From: an uncultured Hyphomicrobiales bacterium
GTDB taxonomy: Bacteria; Pseudomonadota; Alphaproteobacteria; Rhizobiales; Beijerinckiaceae
DNA length: 56,744 bases
Reading direction: 5' to 3'
NCBI GenBank assembly: GCA_903931945.1
Contig: CAIZEI010000175.1
Span: forward strand, 1 to 56,744
A program made the translations under genes and the position numbers. Of the stretch, positions 1-9,157 are shown piece by piece. The stretch's first letter is position 1, and the number at the start of each line of letters is the position of its first letter. Under the pieces are notes generated by a model. That model made no database searches and was not told where the DNA came from. It was given only the letters and a program-made list of their open reading frames with translations.

Positions 1-1224
1 CAAATCAATCCCGTCGATGGTGATGCGCCCGCCCGTTGGGTCAAAAACGCGATGCAACAGGCCGAGTGCGGTGGATTTGCCTGAACCCGTCGATCCTACA
101 AGAGCGACTGTCTGGCCAGGCTCAACCTCAAAACTCGCGTCGTTCACAGCAATGCGGCGGTTATCGTAAGAAAAGCTGACATGCTCGAAGACGACCCTGC
201 CGATCAATCGGCCCGGGTCGATCGCGCCGGGCCGGTCGGCAACCGCAGGCTTTGTATCGAGGACCGCAAAGAATTCGTCGAGTTTTGGCACAATCGCCAC
301 AATCCAGTTGATGAAGCCGACCACCTGCTCCAGCCGCCCGATCAACATGGTGGAGAAACTCATAAAGGCGACGATCTCGCCGATGGTGGCCAGGCCGTTG
401 AGATGCAGCGCGACGCCGAGCATGAAAATGGCGAGCAGGGTCAATGTGGCTGAGGCGCGCGTCGCCACTGCGGCCAGCGCCCACCATGTCAGCACGGGCA
501 TTTGTGCAATAAGCAAATCCGCCGACACTTTGCGCAGTGCGGACGCCTCCGCCTCAACGCGCGTAAAACTCTGGATGACAGCGATATTTCCCAAAGCGTC
601 GGATGCCCGTTCGGCAAGATCGGTGTGGTATTGCTCGACCCTGCCTTGCAGACCTTCGGTGCGCCGCAAAACAAATGCCGTCAGCACCCCGAACAGCGCA
701 ACCATAACCATCAAGAGCGAGGCGAGGCGCCAATTGATGAACACCGAACAGGGCAGCAACACGAACAGAGCGACGAAAGCCGCACAATTCTCGCGGAAGA
801 AATTGAGCCACACGCTGGCCATGGTCGAGGCGCCGTCGAGCATGTTCTTAAGCAGCCGCCCGGAATGCACGCCTGAGTGATAGCTTAGCGGCAGATGCAA
901 CACGTGTTCGAAATATTGCGCCATCACAGCCAAGCGCCGTCGGTGCGACAACCGGTCCGCATGCAGCGCCACCAGCACCGAAGCCAGTATTGTGAACAGG
1001 GCAAAGCCGATCCAGGCCGCGACAAGTGGACCAAGCTCCGCCCACTGCAACACGCGGCCTTCGGTTTGCGCGCTCGCCAGTTTGTCGATGATGCGCCCGA
1101 ACAGAACGGGCTCTGCAAATTGCGCGACGGCAAGGCCGAGATTGGAGGCGACGAGAATCAGCGCCAGCGTCGACTCCGCGCCAAGCAGACCCAGAACCCT
1201 GACATAGACTTTCAAAAATGGCAT
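1..1224 (-). CDS. ndvA: NdvA/ChvA-like cyclic beta-1,2-glucan ABC exporter (ATPase-permease half-transporter), 3' end outside the window
   Basis: The reading frame runs off the left edge. 408 codons are present, covering the whole membrane domain and the start of the nucleotide-binding domain. The translation begins MPFLKVYVRVLGLLG and contains EPVLFGRIIDKL, LPVLTWW-like (MPVLTWW) and MLIGRLEQVVGF, which are hallmarks of the NdvA/ChvA family. Walker A is visible as GSTGSGKST near residue 370, followed by the usual LLHRVFDPTGG. The family forms a homodimeric inner-membrane exporter that sends cyclic beta-1,2-glucan to the periplasm, where it serves osmoadaptation and host interaction in rhizobia and agrobacteria. 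Walker B, the signature loop and the stop codon lie outside the window, so integrity cannot be judged. Other MsbA-type exporters are the alternative, but the membrane-domain motifs favour NdvA. It lies downstream of, and co-directional with, the enolase-superfamily gene, 118 bp away. Confidence 0.78.
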   Translation of the reverse strand, partial: MPFLKVYVRVLGLLGAESTLALILVASNLGLAVAQFAEPVLFGRIIDKLASAQTEGRVLQWAELGPLVAAWIGFALFTILASVLVALHADRLSHRRRLAVMAQYFEHVLHLPLSYHSGVHSGRLLKNMLDGASTMASVWLNFFRENCAAFVALFVLLPCSVFINWRLASLLMVMVALFGVLTAFVLRRTEGLQGRVEQYHTDLAERASDALGNIAVIQSFTRVEAEASALRKVSADLLIAQMPVLTWWALAAVATRASATLTLLAIFMLGVALHLNGLATIGEIVAFMSFSTMLIGRLEQVVGFINWIVAIVPKLDEFFAVLDTKPAVADRPGAIDPGRLIGRVVFEHVSFSYDNRRIAVNDASFEVEPGQTVALVGSTGSGKSTALGLLHRVFDPTGGRITIDGIDL

Positions 1225-1342
1225 GACATCGCAATCGATTGGCTTGAAACGGCGCCATGCGCCTGACGTGCGATGTTATAGGCCACCCACAGCCCGGCCA
1301 TCAATTCATTTGTCGAACGGCGCGCGCGAGACACGAGCAAGG

Positions 1343-2476
1343 TCAGAACGCATATTTCGCCAGCTTCGCTTCGTCGATATCTGCGCCGAATCCCGGCGCA
1401 TCGTTCGGCGTCAGCGTTCCATCGCGGAATTTGAAATCGCCTCTGAAAACATCGTCTTCCAGTTTGTCGAAAAAGTGGGTTTCGGCAGGCAGGCCCTGCA
1501 GCCAGGGAATGGCTGCGTGCAAATGCGCGCGCGGCATGGCGGCGAGGCGACTCTCCGAATCGGTGCCGATCAGCGCGGGGACGCCCGAGGCCTCGCACAG
1601 ATTGATGATCTTGAGAGATTCCGTGAGACCGGTTCGCCGCATCTTGATGCTGACACCGCCAATGCTGCGCGCTTGTAAATGCGCGTGAGCCTCGAACAAG
1701 GATTCGCAGCACTGATCGCCCAGCAGCGGAACCGGCAGACGCCCCGCCAAATCCGCCTGCCGGCGGATATCCGTAAAATCACAGGGTTCTTCGATAAAAC
1801 GGACGCCAAAATCGACAACAGAGGGCAGGACCGCGCGCGCCTCGGACTCGGCGTAGGAGCCATTGCAATCGATATAGATGACGACCTCATCGCCGACCGC
1901 CGAGCGGACGCCCTCGATCATGCGCAGGTCTTCGCGCGAGCGGCGCCAGGTCTTCAATTTGAGGCCGCGATATCCGCGCGTATCGCGCATTTTCCGGGCC
2001 TCGGCGATCTGCCCGTCGACCGTATTGCCATGCGCAATCCAGCTGAGCGGCATGGGACCGGGCGCAGCCCCGCCGAGCAGGCGCCAGACCGGCTGGACAA
2101 GAATCCTGCCACAGAGATCCCACAGTGCGATGTCGATCAGGTTCTTTGCGGCGCGGCAGTCGCGCACCGCGTTCAATCGTTCCATGATGGCCAGGCGACC
2201 CAGTGGATCGGCGCCGAGCAACCGGGGAGCGAAAAACGTTTCAAGTTGATAGGCGAGCGAGACCGCATCCTCGCCCGATTGCTCAAGGCGGCAATTGGTT
2301 TCGGCAAAGCCCTGTAAACCATTATCGAGCGTCAACCGCAGCAGCACATATTCGCCCGCCGATTGTTTGACGCTTTTGTAGGCGACAGCGCTTTTGAAGG
2401 GCAACCTGAGACGGAACGCTTTGACACCTGTGATTTTGAGATCGCAGGATGTTGCGGGTTTACTTACGGCGACCAT
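1343..2476 (-). CDS. Mandelate racemase/muconate lactonizing enzyme-like member of the enolase superfamily
   Basis: This is a 377-residue protein with the enolase-superfamily layout: an N-terminal capping domain to about residue 125, then a barrel. Catalytic-type residues are visible: the KxK pair K173/K175 (GLKLKTW), metal ligands D203 (YIDCN), E229 (FIEEP) and D254 (LLGDQ), and a lysine in SIKMRRTG on the opposite face. The family abstracts a proton alpha to a carboxylate, giving racemases, cycloisomerases or acid-sugar dehydratases; the substrate cannot be assigned. The start is the second of two in-frame ATGs, because GGGAG sits 7 nt before it and falls inside the first six codons of the longer version. 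It is divergent from the TctC-type binding-protein gene at 2685, which suggests that the solute bound there may feed this enzyme (inference). Confidence 0.85.
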   Translation of the reverse strand: MVAVSKPATSCDLKITGVKAFRLRLPFKSAVAYKSVKQSAGEYVLLRLTLDNGLQGFAETNCRLEQSGEDAVSLAYQLETFFAPRLLGADPLGRLAIMERLNAVRDCRAAKNLIDIALWDLCGRILVQPVWRLLGGAAPGPMPLSWIAHGNTVDGQIAEARKMRDTRGYRGLKLKTWRRSREDLRMIEGVRSAVGDEVVIYIDCNGSYAESEARAVLPSVVDFGVRFIEEPCDFTDIRRQADLAGRLPVPLLGDQCCESLFEAHAHLQARSIGGVSIKMRRTGLTESLKIINLCEASGVPALIGTDSESRLAAMPRAHLHAAIPWLQGLPAETHFFDKLEDDVFRGDFKFRDGTLTPNDAPGFGADIDEAKLAKYAF

Positions 2477-2684
2477 GATTTTCTCCCGTTTCATTTTGTT
2501 CAGAATATACCAAAGCGCAGGGGCGTCGACTCCGGCCCTGCGGCGAGCAGCGGCGATCGCGGATCATGCGTCGGTCGCCAGGGCGCCCCGTTCTTGAAGC
2601 GCCTATCGCAACAGCCCGCGAAAATGATGTACTGTCGATCTCGAAGCGTTATGCTGCCGTCAGATTTGGGGAGGGATGACAACA

Positions 2685-3716
2685 ATGCGCCTCTGTCTCG
2701 TCGGCCTTGCCTGGTTTGCCGGGATGAATTGCGCGCCCGTTTGGGCGCAATCGGATCCAGTCGCTGACTTTTATCGCGGCCAGACGATCAGCATCATCGT
2801 CGGCTCTGATCCGGGCGGGGGTTATGACGCTTATGCGCGTCCTGTGTCGCGCCATCTTGGCCGGTTGATTCCCGGCAACCCCGCCATCTCGGTCAAATAT
2901 ATGCCGGGCGCGGCCAGTCTGGTCGCGGCCAACTATCTGTTCAACAACGCGCCGAGGGATGGATTGCAAATCGGCGCGCTGCAACGCCAAATTCCGTTCG
3001 AGCCATTGCGCGGCGCCGAGGCGGCGCGTTACGACCCGTTCAAATTCGTCTGGCTTGGCAGCGTCACATCCGAGACCAGCGTATTGATCGTTTCAAAGGC
3101 GGCAACGCAGCGAACCCCCGCCGATGTGCTGACGCAGCCCTTGATTGCGGCAAGTCTCGGCGCCGGGACAGACAGCGAAGTCGAATCCATCGCAATGCAA
3201 CGCCTTCATGGCGCGCCAATCAAACTCATCAGCGGCTATCGCGGCACGCCTGAAGCGCTGCTGGCGCTGGAGCGCGGCGAGGTGCAGGGCGTCCATGGCA
3301 TTTCCTGGTCCTATATCAAATCCAAAAAGGCCGACTGGCTGCGCGATGGAGCCATTCGTCTGATCCTGCAAAGCGGATTGCAACTGCATCCGGATCTGGC
3401 CGGCGTTCCATCGATCAGGGACTTGTCCAGAACCGATGAAGAACGCGCTGTCTGGGAACTGATCCTTGCGCCAAAAGCCATGTCGCGACCCTTCGCGCTG
3501 CCGCCCGACACGCCCGCTGATCGCGCGGCCGCGCTCCGTCGCGCATTCGATGCGCTCATGACGGACCCCGCGTTCCTCGACGACATGGCCAAATCCCAGC
3601 TCGAAGCGCTGCCTATCGGCGGCGCGGACATCACGGCCTTGATGCAACGGCTATATGCGTTTCCGTCAACAACAATTCAACGCATGCGTTCGGCAATCGC
3701 AGTCGCCGCGCCGTAA
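2685..3716 (+). CDS. TctC/Bug-type periplasmic solute-binding protein, orphan
   Basis: A 343-residue exported protein with signal peptide MRLCLVGLAWFAGMNCAPVWAQ. The mature part starts with the DFYRGQTISIIVGSDPGGGYD block typical of tripartite tricarboxylate transporter binding proteins (TctC, also called Bug). PGNP, MPGAAS and NAPRDG motifs follow. The family captures carboxylates in the periplasm and hands them to TctA/TctB membrane proteins. No tctA or tctB homologue is present here. The start was placed at the second in-frame ATG because GGGGAGGG lies immediately against the upstream ATG (2676) but 9 nt before this one. It is divergent from the enolase-superfamily gene and convergent with the racemase-like gene at 3723, whose stop is only 6 bp away. 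The ligand is unknown. Confidence 0.87.
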   Translation: MRLCLVGLAWFAGMNCAPVWAQSDPVADFYRGQTISIIVGSDPGGGYDAYARPVSRHLGRLIPGNPAISVKYMPGAASLVAANYLFNNAPRDGLQIGALQRQIPFEPLRGAEAARYDPFKFVWLGSVTSETSVLIVSKAATQRTPADVLTQPLIAASLGAGTDSEVESIAMQRLHGAPIKLISGYRGTPEALLALERGEVQGVHGISWSYIKSKKADWLRDGAIRLILQSGLQLHPDLAGVPSIRDLSRTDEERAVWELILAPKAMSRPFALPPDTPADRAAALRRAFDALMTDPAFLDDMAKSQLEALPIGGADITALMQRLYAFPSTTIQRMRSAIAVAAP

Positions 3717-3722
3717 CCGGGC

Positions 3723-4496
3723 TCACAATTTGGCGGTGAAATCCTTGTAGTCGAGTTTTGCGCGCGGGTACGTCAGGGCGCTTTGCGTCCATTTGCGACT
3801 GACGCAGAGTTCGGCAAACCTGATGCCGATCGCCTTGGTGTTCAACACCTGCACGCCTGTGGCTTTGGCAAGGTCGTCGGGATCGACAATATAGGGGATC
3901 AGCGCGCCGCCCAGCGGCAGAATGATTTCCGCGCCGTCTTCATCGACAAGCTCCCGGATCAACTTGACCATGATGCCGAATATCTCATCCTCGCGTTCGC
4001 CCGCGTTGACGTAAACGCCGATCGGCTTCATGCCCGCGATGAATTGCTCAAGCCCGTTTGCGCGCATGATGCGGCGCGTGTAGGGCACATGACTTGGCAG
4101 CGGCACAGTCACGCCTACCCTGTCGGCCAGAACCAGCGCCGCATGCATCGAGGCGCGATTGAGGCCGATGACGGGAATGTCGACCGCAAGCCTGCCGCCA
4201 TCGACTCCGGGATCGAATGTATTGCTCGAAATGACGGCGTCATAGCCATTTTCCTGCGCCCAGAATATCTTGCGCACGATACCCGGCGTCTCCATCATGT
4301 GATGGAGACCGTTCAACTTGCTTTGCGCGCCGATGGATTCCATCACCTGCGCGCCCTCGTAATTGTCAGGAAAGCCGATCTCGACGGTTGTGCCCGCCGA
4401 CGCATAGGAGTTCAGCAATTTCGTAATCGCCTGGACATCGTAGGGCGGGCCTTTTTCGTCGGTTTTCGGGGCCTGATCGACAAACAGAATGCGCAT
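3723..4496 (-). CDS. Divergent Asp/Glu/hydantoin racemase-fold protein, copy A
   Basis: 257 residues starting MRILFVDQAP. The fold is recognisable from the (S)NTFDPG element near residue 91, which matches the CFxDPG block of hydantoin and aspartate/glutamate racemases, and from LPLGGALIPY near residue 195, which matches their LGCAGM block. The cysteines used for two-base racemisation are absent from both blocks. The only cysteine in the protein is in the C-terminal ELCVSRKW. By eye roughly three quarters of positions are identical to the copy at 5570, pointing to tandem duplication. It is the last gene of a three-gene operon (copy B, TctC-type protein, copy A) with a 57-bp gap upstream after start correction. 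It may be a racemase with altered chemistry, a lyase/isomerase of the same fold, or a binding protein. The substrate is unknown. Confidence 0.75.
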   Translation of the reverse strand: MRILFVDQAPKTDEKGPPYDVQAITKLLNSYASAGTTVEIGFPDNYEGAQVMESIGAQSKLNGLHHMMETPGIVRKIFWAQENGYDAVISSNTFDPGVDGGRLAVDIPVIGLNRASMHAALVLADRVGVTVPLPSHVPYTRRIMRANGLEQFIAGMKPIGVYVNAGEREDEIFGIMVKLIRELVDEDGAEIILPLGGALIPYIVDPDDLAKATGVQVLNTKAIGIRFAELCVSRKWTQSALTYPRAKLDYKDFTAKL

Positions 4497-4510
4497 GTTG
4501 GGTCTCCGTT

Positions 4511-5554
4511 CTATTTCTGGCTCAATGTGTCGAGAATGGCGCGCATCCGCGCAACGACGGGTTCCGGCGTCGAATTGATTTTTGCGATGACATCATCAAC
4601 TTCCGTCGATGTCATGGCGTTGCGCGGCAGGGAGAGACGCGCAGCCGCGTCAAGATAAACGGGATCGCGCATGGTCTCGTCGAATGCATGTTTCAAGGCG
4701 GCTACGCGATCTGCGGGAACGCCGGGCGGTATGATAAATCCATAGGCAAGTTCGTATTTCAGCGCGAAGAAGCGCAGCATCTCCTTGTCGCGTTCGTCGC
4801 TGACGATTTCATCGCCGGTTGGCACGTCGGGCAACTCCGGCTGCCTTTGCAACCCGAACTGCACGAGCACGCGAAGCTTCTTCTCCTTGATCCAGTCCGG
4901 CTTGGCGGACAGGATATTGGCAAGGCCCGCGCTATGGCCATGCAATTCGCCCCGCTCCATCGCAAGCAGCGTCTCGCCGATGCCCGCATAGCCCGGCACG
5001 ATTTTCATCTTGGCGGGCAATATCGCGTTCAGCACATAAGGAATTGTGAAACTGTCGGCGCCAACGCTGATGGCGCCCATCAGCGCGGGGATGGTTTTGA
5101 GATCTTCAATGCTCGAGATGGGCGCCTGATGCCAGACAAACAGCACTTGTGGTTGCCGCGCGGCGTTGCCAATCCAGGTGAAGCGGCTGATGTCAAAATT
5201 CAGCGAGCCCCCGGCCCGCGACAAAAGTCTCAGGCGCGGCTCAAGCGGAATTGCGTTGCTGGGCACGCCGATCGCCGTCCCGTCGCGCGGCGCCGAATTG
5301 TAAAGGTAATTGCTCATGACGAGGCTGCTGGCCGCCGGCATGTTTTCGACGGTGACATTTGGATTGCCCGGAATATGCGCGCCGAGCCGTTCGGCGACCG
5401 TGCGCCCCACAAGATCGTAACCGCCGCCTGCGGTCGCGCCGATGAGCAGCCGAATATTTTTGCCATGGTAGAAGGCTTCGACCGAATCCGCAGCGCGAGC
5501 AGGCGCGCTAACGATAAAAGCCGCCAAGCAGGACCAAAGAATTCGCGTGCGCAT
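4511..5554 (-). CDS. TctC/Bug-type periplasmic solute-binding protein between two racemase-like genes
   Basis: A 347-residue exported protein. The signal peptide is MRTRILWSCLAAFIVSAPARA, and the mature protein opens with a SVEAFYHGKNIRLLIGATAG-type block, followed by YDLVGR, IPGNPN, MPAAS and SAPRDG. These are the same family hallmarks as the protein at 2685. It should bind a carboxylate-like ligand in the periplasm. Two ATGs lie 6 bp apart; the second has GGAGA at 8 nt, whereas the first has it at only 2 nt, so the second is preferred. It sits inside a racemase/SBP/racemase operon with 15-bp and 14-bp gaps, which argues that the bound solute is the substrate or product of the flanking enzymes (inference). 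No permease genes are nearby. Confidence 0.86.
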   Translation of the reverse strand: MRTRILWSCLAAFIVSAPARAADSVEAFYHGKNIRLLIGATAGGGYDLVGRTVAERLGAHIPGNPNVTVENMPAASSLVMSNYLYNSAPRDGTAIGVPSNAIPLEPRLRLLSRAGGSLNFDISRFTWIGNAARQPQVLFVWHQAPISSIEDLKTIPALMGAISVGADSFTIPYVLNAILPAKMKIVPGYAGIGETLLAMERGELHGHSAGLANILSAKPDWIKEKKLRVLVQFGLQRQPELPDVPTGDEIVSDERDKEMLRFFALKYELAYGFIIPPGVPADRVAALKHAFDETMRDPVYLDAAARLSLPRNAMTSTEVDDVIAKINSTPEPVVARMRAILDTLSQK

Positions 5555-5569
5555 CGTCATTCTCCGCGA

Positions 5570-6340
5570 CTAGAGCCGTTGGGTAAAATCAGCAAGGGTC
5601 AGTTTTGCACGCGGATAGGTGATCGCGCTTTGCGTCCATTTGCGGCTGACGCAAAGTTCGGCAAAGCGAATCCCGATGGCCTTGGTGTTGAGAACCTGAA
5701 CCCCTGTGGCGGCGGCCAGCTCATCCGGATCGACCTGATAGGGAATCAGCGCGCCACCGAGCGGCAAAATGATTTCCGCGCCGCGCGCGACCAGATCATG
5801 GATGATCTTCACTGCAATTTCGAAAATCTCGGCTTTTCGCTTCTGCACATCGACATAGACATCGATCGCCTCCATCCCGGCGACGAATTGCTCAAGCCCG
5901 TAGGAGCGTAAAATTCGTCGGGTATAGGGAATGTGCGAAGGCAAAGGCACGGTGACGCCCACCCGATCGGCCAGCGTCAGCGCGGCGTGCATCGACGCCC
6001 TGAGCACGCCAATGACAGGAATATCGACCGCCAGGCGCCCACCGTCGACGCCCGGATCAAATGTATTGCTGCAAATAACAGCGTCATATCCATTTTCCTG
6101 CGCCCAGAAGATTTTACGGACGATGGCGGGCGTTTCCATCATGTGATGGAGCCCGTTCAGCTTGCTTTGGGCGCCGATGGTTTCCATCACCTGCGCGCCA
6201 TCCGAATTGTCGGGAAAACCCAACTCGATAACGGTTCCGGGCGAGGCGTAGGACATCAACTGTCGGGTGATCCGCTCGACATCGTAGGGCGGGTTCTTGT
6301 TGGCGACGAGCGGCGCCTGATTGAGGAAGAGGATGCGCAT
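5570..6340 (-). CDS. Divergent Asp/Glu/hydantoin racemase-fold protein, copy B
   Basis: 256 residues beginning MRILFLNQAP, paralogous to the protein at 3723-4496 over its entire length. It reads CSNTFDPGVDGG where copy A reads SSNTFDPG, so it keeps one cysteine next to the first active-site block, but the second block is again LPLGGALIPY without cysteine. The start was set at the internal ATG because it gives the same N-terminus and length as copy A; the 24 codons upstream resemble nothing. A weak ribosome-binding site (GGAAAC) precedes it. This is the first gene of the operon, so the promoter should lie in the 166-bp gap shared with the divergent ThDP enzyme gene at 6507. The conservation between copies suggests both are functional. 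Confidence 0.77.
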   Translation of the reverse strand: MRILFLNQAPLVANKNPPYDVERITRQLMSYASPGTVIELGFPDNSDGAQVMETIGAQSKLNGLHHMMETPAIVRKIFWAQENGYDAVICSNTFDPGVDGGRLAVDIPVIGVLRASMHAALTLADRVGVTVPLPSHIPYTRRILRSYGLEQFVAGMEAIDVYVDVQKRKAEIFEIAVKIIHDLVARGAEIILPLGGALIPYQVDPDELAAATGVQVLNTKAIGIRFAELCVSRKWTQSAITYPRAKLTLADFTQRL

Positions 6341-6506
6341 GATGTTTCCGGTCCCTTTAGCGTTCTGGTTCTGGCGGGCGAGCCCGATCAAATTTATAGC
6401 TTCATAAAACACAAAATCTTCGCCGCCGGAATAGGGGTTTCACAGGCGAAGCGATCATGTATAGGGCAATACGGGTTCGAAAGCGGGCCGGACCGGGGAG
6501 GATGCA

Positions 6507-8351
6507 ATGGACAAGCAGGGCAGACAGGATGCACGGGCGGTTGAACTCGCGACGGCGCGGTTCGATGGCAAGGACCCTTTGCAGAAAGTATCCAACGCGC
6601 AATTGGGCTGGGCCTCTGACGCCATGGCCGAGACCCTGCGGCGGCTCGATGTGCGCTACATCGCGCTGACCCCCGGCGCGAGCTATCGCGGGCTGCACGA
6701 CAGTCTGGTGAACTATCTTGGCAATCGCGATCCGCAAATGATGGTTTGCCTGCATGAAGAACACGCGGTCGGCATTGCGCAGGGCTATGCGAAAATCACC
6801 GAAAAGCCGATGGCTGTCGCTGTGCATTCGAATGTTGGACTCATGCACGCCACCATGGCGATTTTCAATGCCTGGTGCGGGCGCAATCCCGTTTTGATTC
6901 TGGGCGCGACCGGCCCCGGCGACGCCGAGGAACGCCGCCCCTGGATCGACTGGATACATACGGCCAAAGATCAGGGCGCGTTGATCCGTCACTACACTAA
7001 ATGGGACGACGAACCGCGCTCGGCGGGCGCAGCTGTCGAATCCATTACGCGCGCCTGGCAGATCGCCGCGACTCATCCTTTTGGCCCCACCTATGTTTGC
7101 CTCGATGTGGGATTGCAGGAGTCCAGACTCGAAAAGGAGATTCGCTTCCCCGATATGGCGCGTTTCCAGCCCGGCGTTCCCCCGGCGCCATCTGCAGCGG
7201 CGGTTGAGGAAGCCGCGCGGCTTCTGGTTCAGGCGAAAAAGCCCGTTATCCTGATGGGCCGCGTATCGCGCTCGCTTGTCGATTGGGATTTGCGCGTCGA
7301 GCTTGCCGAGGCGCTCGGCGCTGCTGTCCTGACGGACATGAAACTTGCGCCCGCGTTCCCAACCGAACACGAATTGCACCCGGTCGAGCCCCGATTCCGC
7401 CCGTCGCCGGAGTCGGCGCGTATCACCAAGGAGGCTGACGTCATTCTGTCGCTCGACTGGATGGACCTGAAGGGTTACTTCATCCAGACGCTGGGAAAGG
7501 ATGCCGAGGTCACAGCGAAGGTCATCCATTGCACGGTCGATGATTATCTCCACAATGGCTGGAGCATGGACCATTTCGGCCTGCCGCCCGCCGACCTGAA
7601 AATATTGAGCTCGCCCGATCAACTGGTGCGTCCGCTGCTGGAGGCGGTGCGCCGGCTGCGTGGCGCAAAAGCGAAAGCGGCGCCCAAATTCAGTCCGCGC
7701 GTGCCGCCGAAGCTGGCGTCGCCCCGCAAAACCGGCGTCATGGGCCTGCGCGATCTGGCGCTTGTTGTGCGCGCGTTCTGCGACGCGCGTGAAGTGACCC
7801 TTGCCGGCTATGCGCTTGGCTGGCCGTCCGATACCGTCAGTTTCAGGCATCCGCTCGATTATGCGGGGTTCGACGGCGGCGGCGGCGTTGGCTCAGGCCC
7901 CTCGAACGCCATCGGCACAGCGCTGGCGCTCAAGGGCTCCGGGCGGCTCGCGATGACGGTGATCGGCGATGGCGACTTCACCATGGGCGCAAACGCCTTC
8001 TGGACCGCCGCGCATATGGGCATCCCACTGCTCGTCGTGATCGCCAACAATCAGGTTTATTACAACGATGTCGCGCATCAGGAGCGCATGGCGGTCATGC
8101 GCGGACGTCCGGTCGAAAACAAATTTGTCGGGCAGGAGATGGTCCGCCCGACAATTGACCTCATCGCGATCGCCAAAGCGCAGGGGCTTGACGGAGAAGG
8201 TCCTGTGATGAACGCCGTGGACTTTGCCGCTGCGCTGGAGCGTGGCGAAAAAGTGGTTCGCGCCGGTGGACAATATGTCATCGACGCCCGCGTCGATGTC
8301 GGCGCGCCGGGCGAAGGCGATCGTGGGCATACCTCGGGCCGCAAGGATTGA
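6507..8351 (+). CDS. Thiamine diphosphate-dependent enzyme of the acetolactate synthase/benzoylformate decarboxylase superfamily
   Basis: 614 residues with the three-domain ThDP architecture: an N-terminal PYR domain with the cofactor-activating glutamate in LHEEHA (E84), a central domain of about 130 residues, and a C-terminal PP domain with the Mg/ThDP motif GDGDF at 487-491 ending in ANN about 26 residues later. Members make or break C-C bonds next to a carbonyl (decarboxylases, carboligases, oxalyl-CoA decarboxylase, acetolactate synthase). The sequence is not close enough to a known enzyme to name a substrate. GGGGAGG precedes the ATG at good spacing. It is divergent from the racemase/SBP operon and convergent with the CMD-like gene. 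No regulatory small subunit (IlvH) follows, which argues against a biosynthetic acetolactate synthase. Confidence 0.85.
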   Translation: MDKQGRQDARAVELATARFDGKDPLQKVSNAQLGWASDAMAETLRRLDVRYIALTPGASYRGLHDSLVNYLGNRDPQMMVCLHEEHAVGIAQGYAKITEKPMAVAVHSNVGLMHATMAIFNAWCGRNPVLILGATGPGDAEERRPWIDWIHTAKDQGALIRHYTKWDDEPRSAGAAVESITRAWQIAATHPFGPTYVCLDVGLQESRLEKEIRFPDMARFQPGVPPAPSAAAVEEAARLLVQAKKPVILMGRVSRSLVDWDLRVELAEALGAAVLTDMKLAPAFPTEHELHPVEPRFRPSPESARITKEADVILSLDWMDLKGYFIQTLGKDAEVTAKVIHCTVDDYLHNGWSMDHFGLPPADLKILSSPDQLVRPLLEAVRRLRGAKAKAAPKFSPRVPPKLASPRKTGVMGLRDLALVVRAFCDAREVTLAGYALGWPSDTVSFRHPLDYAGFDGGGGVGSGPSNAIGTALALKGSGRLAMTVIGDGDFTMGANAFWTAAHMGIPLLVVIANNQVYYNDVAHQERMAVMRGRPVENKFVGQEMVRPTIDLIAIAKAQGLDGEGPVMNAVDFAAALERGEKVVRAGGQYVIDARVDVGAPGEGDRGHTSGRKD

Positions 8352-8365
8352 GCGCAATGCGTTCT

Positions 8366-8971
8366 TCAGCACTTGCCGAAGGACGCCTGCCTCCCATCGG
8401 TCTCGATTTCGATGCGCAGAGCCTTTGTATAAAGTCCGGTGCCGACGTAATTGGCGACGGTCAGCGCGATTTCGTCAATCTCGCGGGGTGAATTGAGCCG
8501 CGCGAGCGTGGTCCATGTGGCGTCGTCGACATCGCCGCCTCCAGCCATTTGATCGACGAAGGCGAGGATCGACCGTTCGCGTTCATCAAAAAGCGGCGAA
8601 TTTCGCCACTGTTTCACGGCTTCCATTTTCTCCTGACTATAGCCGCAGGCCCTGATCATGGGAACATGCTGGTTGATTTCATAGTCTGATCCCACAATCA
8701 CCGCCGTCCGCATGATGGTCAGCTCCCGGAGAATGCGCGGCGTCACTGCATCGTTGCGCAGGGCAAGGGCGAACTGTCCCGCAGCCCGCGCAATCTCCGG
8801 CGTATGCGCGCGCGCAAGCGTGAGATTGAGCATATCGGGGCCGGGTGTTTTGAGAATGTCCGGCGATTGTCCGGCAACACCCGGAAGGCGCGACACCTTT
8901 GGGCCATCGGCCAACGCCGGAAGGCTCAAAACAAAAAAAGCGACAAAGACAGGCGTTGCTATTCTGCGCAT
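8366..8971 (-). CDS. Exported carboxymuconolactone decarboxylase (CMD/AhpD-like) family protein
   Basis: 201 residues with a signal peptide, MRRIATPVFVAFFVLSLPALA, which is unusual since most CMD-family proteins are cytoplasmic. The CMD core is recognisable: helices with REL and IMR, the segment ending INQHVPMIRACGYSQEK, and a C-terminal NYVGTGLYTKAL. There is no CxxC pair as in AhpD, so a peroxidase role is unlikely; the protein has one cysteine in ACGY and one as its last residue. GGAGG stands 6 nt before this ATG. An upstream in-frame ATG at 9028 would bury the signal peptide and has no ribosome-binding site. It is divergent from the exported cytochrome c protein at 9158 and could act with it in the periplasm (inference). 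Confidence 0.8.
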   Translation of the reverse strand: MRRIATPVFVAFFVLSLPALADGPKVSRLPGVAGQSPDILKTPGPDMLNLTLARAHTPEIARAAGQFALALRNDAVTPRILRELTIMRTAVIVGSDYEINQHVPMIRACGYSQEKMEAVKQWRNSPLFDERERSILAFVDQMAGGGDVDDATWTTLARLNSPREIDEIALTVANYVGTGLYTKALRIEIETDGRQASFGKC

Positions 8972-9157
8972 GGGCGTCCTCCGTATGAACGCAAGACTTG
9001 CGCGGATTGTGAAGGGAGGCAAGCGCATTGAAACTCCGCCGCCCGATTTTTCCCGTGCGTACTTGCGGCGGGCTCCTCAAGAGTGCAAACTGGCGGTTGA
9101 AAAATGTCAGCGGCTCCTCTCGATGAGGGCGTATGACATCATTCCGGGAGGTTGCGC

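Noticed and set aside
4688-5911. 407-codon plus-strand frame across the TctC-type gene and copy B of the racemase-like gene
   Set aside because: It bridges two real genes and their intergenic gap in the wrong frame, with no start signal or motif.
6402-7850. 482-codon frame antisense to the ThDP enzyme gene
   Set aside because: No recognisable motif, no ribosome-binding site, and exactly opposite a gene with clear ThDP motifs. Long antisense frames are common in GC-rich DNA.
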